Shown: in pieces, positions 12,610-13,689 of the stretch
How positions within the stretch are numbered: the stretch's first letter is position 1
Layout of the letters: every line of letters begins with the position of its first letter
From: Eisenbergiella intestinigallinarum
GTDB lineage: Bacteria; Bacillota; Clostridia; Lachnospirales; Lachnospiraceae
Assembly (NCBI GenBank): GCA_019120115.1
Contig: DWVS01000278.1
Span: 1-13,689, forward strand
Direction of reading: 5' to 3'
DNA length: 13,689 nt
Translations under genes and position numbers: made by a program
The notes under the pieces: model-generated
Databases searched by the model: none
Told to the model about the DNA's origin: nothing
Seen by the model: only the letters and a program-made list of their open reading frames with translations

Positions 12610-13689
12610 TTACTGCTGTAATTCTTCCCCGTATTTCACGCGCAAAATCCGCGTCAGGGAATCGTTGATCCGCGCCTCATCAATCGTACCGTTCTGCACG
12701 GCAGCGATCACCCCCTCATAAGCCGTGACAAAATCCTCCGGCATCAGAATCATGTCCGCTCCTGCCTTCAGCGCCCTGACCGCAGCCTCATCCGCCGTAT
12801 AATACTGGGAGATGGCCGACATGTTCATGGCGTCCGTAATGACGATTCCGTTGTAACCAAGCTGTTTTCTCAAAACATCCGTGATGATCTTTTCATTCAT
12901 GGATGCTGGAACCTTATCCCCGTCCGTCAGACCTGGCGCGGAGATATGTCCCACCATCACCATGTTCACTCCGGCTTCGATTCCCGCCGTAAAGGGAAGG
13001 AATTCCGCTGCCTGCATTTCCTCCAGCGTTCTGTCCGTTTCCACCTGACCGTCATGGGAGTCTCCCGCCGTATCTCCGTGTCCCGGAAAATGCTTGATAC
13101 AGGCGTTCACGCCGTTTTCCTGAAATCCCCGCACCGCAGCTGCGACCATCTGAGAGACCAGCGCAGGATCGCTTCCAAAGGACCGGTCCCCGATCACCGT
13201 ATTGTCCGGGTTCGTCAGCACATCTGCCACCGGTGCAAAATCCAGATTAAATCCATACTCCTTCAGATAAGAAGCGATCGCGGCTCCCGCCGCATACGCC
13301 GCATTTACGTCTCCTGAAGCGCCAATCTCCGCCATGGGCCCGACATTGTCAAGATTCAAAGCCTTCGCCACACGCGCCACCTGTCCGCCTTCCTCATCCA
13401 CGCCTAGAAACAGCGGATGCCTGCTGTAGGAAGCCGTGTTTGCCAGCATTTCCTTTAACTGCTGCTCCGACTGAATATTCTTTGCAAAATAGACCAGTCC
13501 TCCCACCGGATACTGTTCCAGAGCTTCTCTGGTGCTCTCTCCCGCCTGGACGGCCGTTCCCACCCCGGTCAGCTGCTCCGGCGTAATGATGAACAGGCCG
13601 GCCACCTTCTCTTCCAGGGTCATGGCCTCCACGTAACCTCTGATCTGTGCCTCCAGCGTTTCCTCCCCGGAGGTTTCCTGCTGTATGGA
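12610..13689 (-). CDS. Glycoside hydrolase family 3 beta-N-acetylhexosaminidase (NagZ-like), 5' end beyond window
   Basis: This enzyme probably removes N-acetylglucosamine from peptidoglycan fragments or other chitin-like sugars. The visible 359 residues stay open to the right edge, so the start lies outside. The GH3 barrel begins at MTLEEKVAGLF (visible residues 23-33). The NagZ-type loop KHFPGHGDTAGDSH (199-212) carries the His/Asp pair that acts as general acid/base in this subfamily. The nucleophile Asp (about residue 286) lies in IVITDAMNMSAI. LGVDEEGGQVAR and APVADVLT are also typical. The residues before the domain (QQETSGEETLEAQ) look like a linker after an export signal or lipoprotein anchor, but that part is not visible. 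It is followed by tRNA-Gly with no clear terminator. Confidence 0.95.
   Translation of the reverse strand, partial: SIQQETSGEETLEAQIRGYVEAMTLEEKVAGLFIITPEQLTGVGTAVQAGESTREALEQYPVGGLVYFAKNIQSEQQLKEMLANTASYSRHPLFLGVDEEGGQVARVAKALNLDNVGPMAEIGASGDVNAAYAAGAAIASYLKEYGFNLDFAPVADVLTNPDNTVIGDRSFGSDPALVSQMVAAAVRGFQENGVNACIKHFPGHGDTAGDSHDGQVETDRTLEEMQAAEFLPFTAGIEAGVNMVMVGHISAPGLTDGDKVPASMNEKIITDVLRKQLGYNGIVITDAMNMSAISQYYTADEAAVRALKAGADMILMPEDFVTAYEGVIAAVQNGTIDEARINDSLTRILRVKYGEELQQ

Overview
The window looks like chromosomal core DNA of a Gram-positive clostridium (Bacillota), most likely Lachnospiraceae. The clues are strong AGGAGG-type ribosome binding sites, TTGACA/TATAAT-type promoters, a PrsA-like lipoprotein foldase, an LCP wall-polymer transferase, a ThyA of the B. 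subtilis/phage phi3T type and a class IV branched-chain aminotransferase of the Firmicutes type. The family-level assignment is inference. I see no transposase, integrase, phage gene, CRISPR array or rRNA. Eleven protein genes and one tRNA are present, and all except the TetR-type regulator lie on the minus strand. No stretch longer than 300 bases lacks a gene.

Left part (1-5571). The left edge carries a perfect 19-bp inverted repeat and a bidirectional terminator that ends glgB (glycogen branching enzyme). glgB and a TetR/AcrR regulator diverge from a short intergenic region in which two candidate promoters overlap face to face and an octamer, CGTTTATT, recurs three times. The regulator gene runs into the 3' end of a parvulin-type lipoprotein gene, with a 59-bp antisense overlap. 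That lipoprotein gene is translationally coupled to an upstream FAD-dependent dehydrogenase; the pair has its own strong promoter.

Middle part (5572-10816). ilvE is a single gene with a strong promoter and an intrinsic terminator. Between its stop codon and the terminator lies an unusually structured stretch that may be a small RNA. Upstream is a probable four-gene operon read in the order beta-CASP metallo-beta-lactamase nuclease, thyA, folA, corA. thyA and folA form the classical dTMP/tetrahydrofolate pair: ThyA produces dihydrofolate and FolA recycles it. corA overlaps folA by 4 bp.

Right part (10881-13689). An LCP-family transferase gene with a very acidic cytoplasmic tail is preceded by an array of four 11-bp-phased direct repeats that contains an exact match to the WalR box. 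Next come a tRNA-Gly(GCC) gene with its own promoter and terminator, and the 3' part of a family 3 beta-N-acetylhexosaminidase gene that runs off the right edge. The LCP, GH3 and parvulin genes all point to the cell envelope.

I did not find a convincing new multi-gene system. The best leads are non-coding: the 11-bp-phased array upstream of the LCP gene, the structured ilvE 3' region, the shared glgB/tetR control region and the long perfect palindrome at the left edge.
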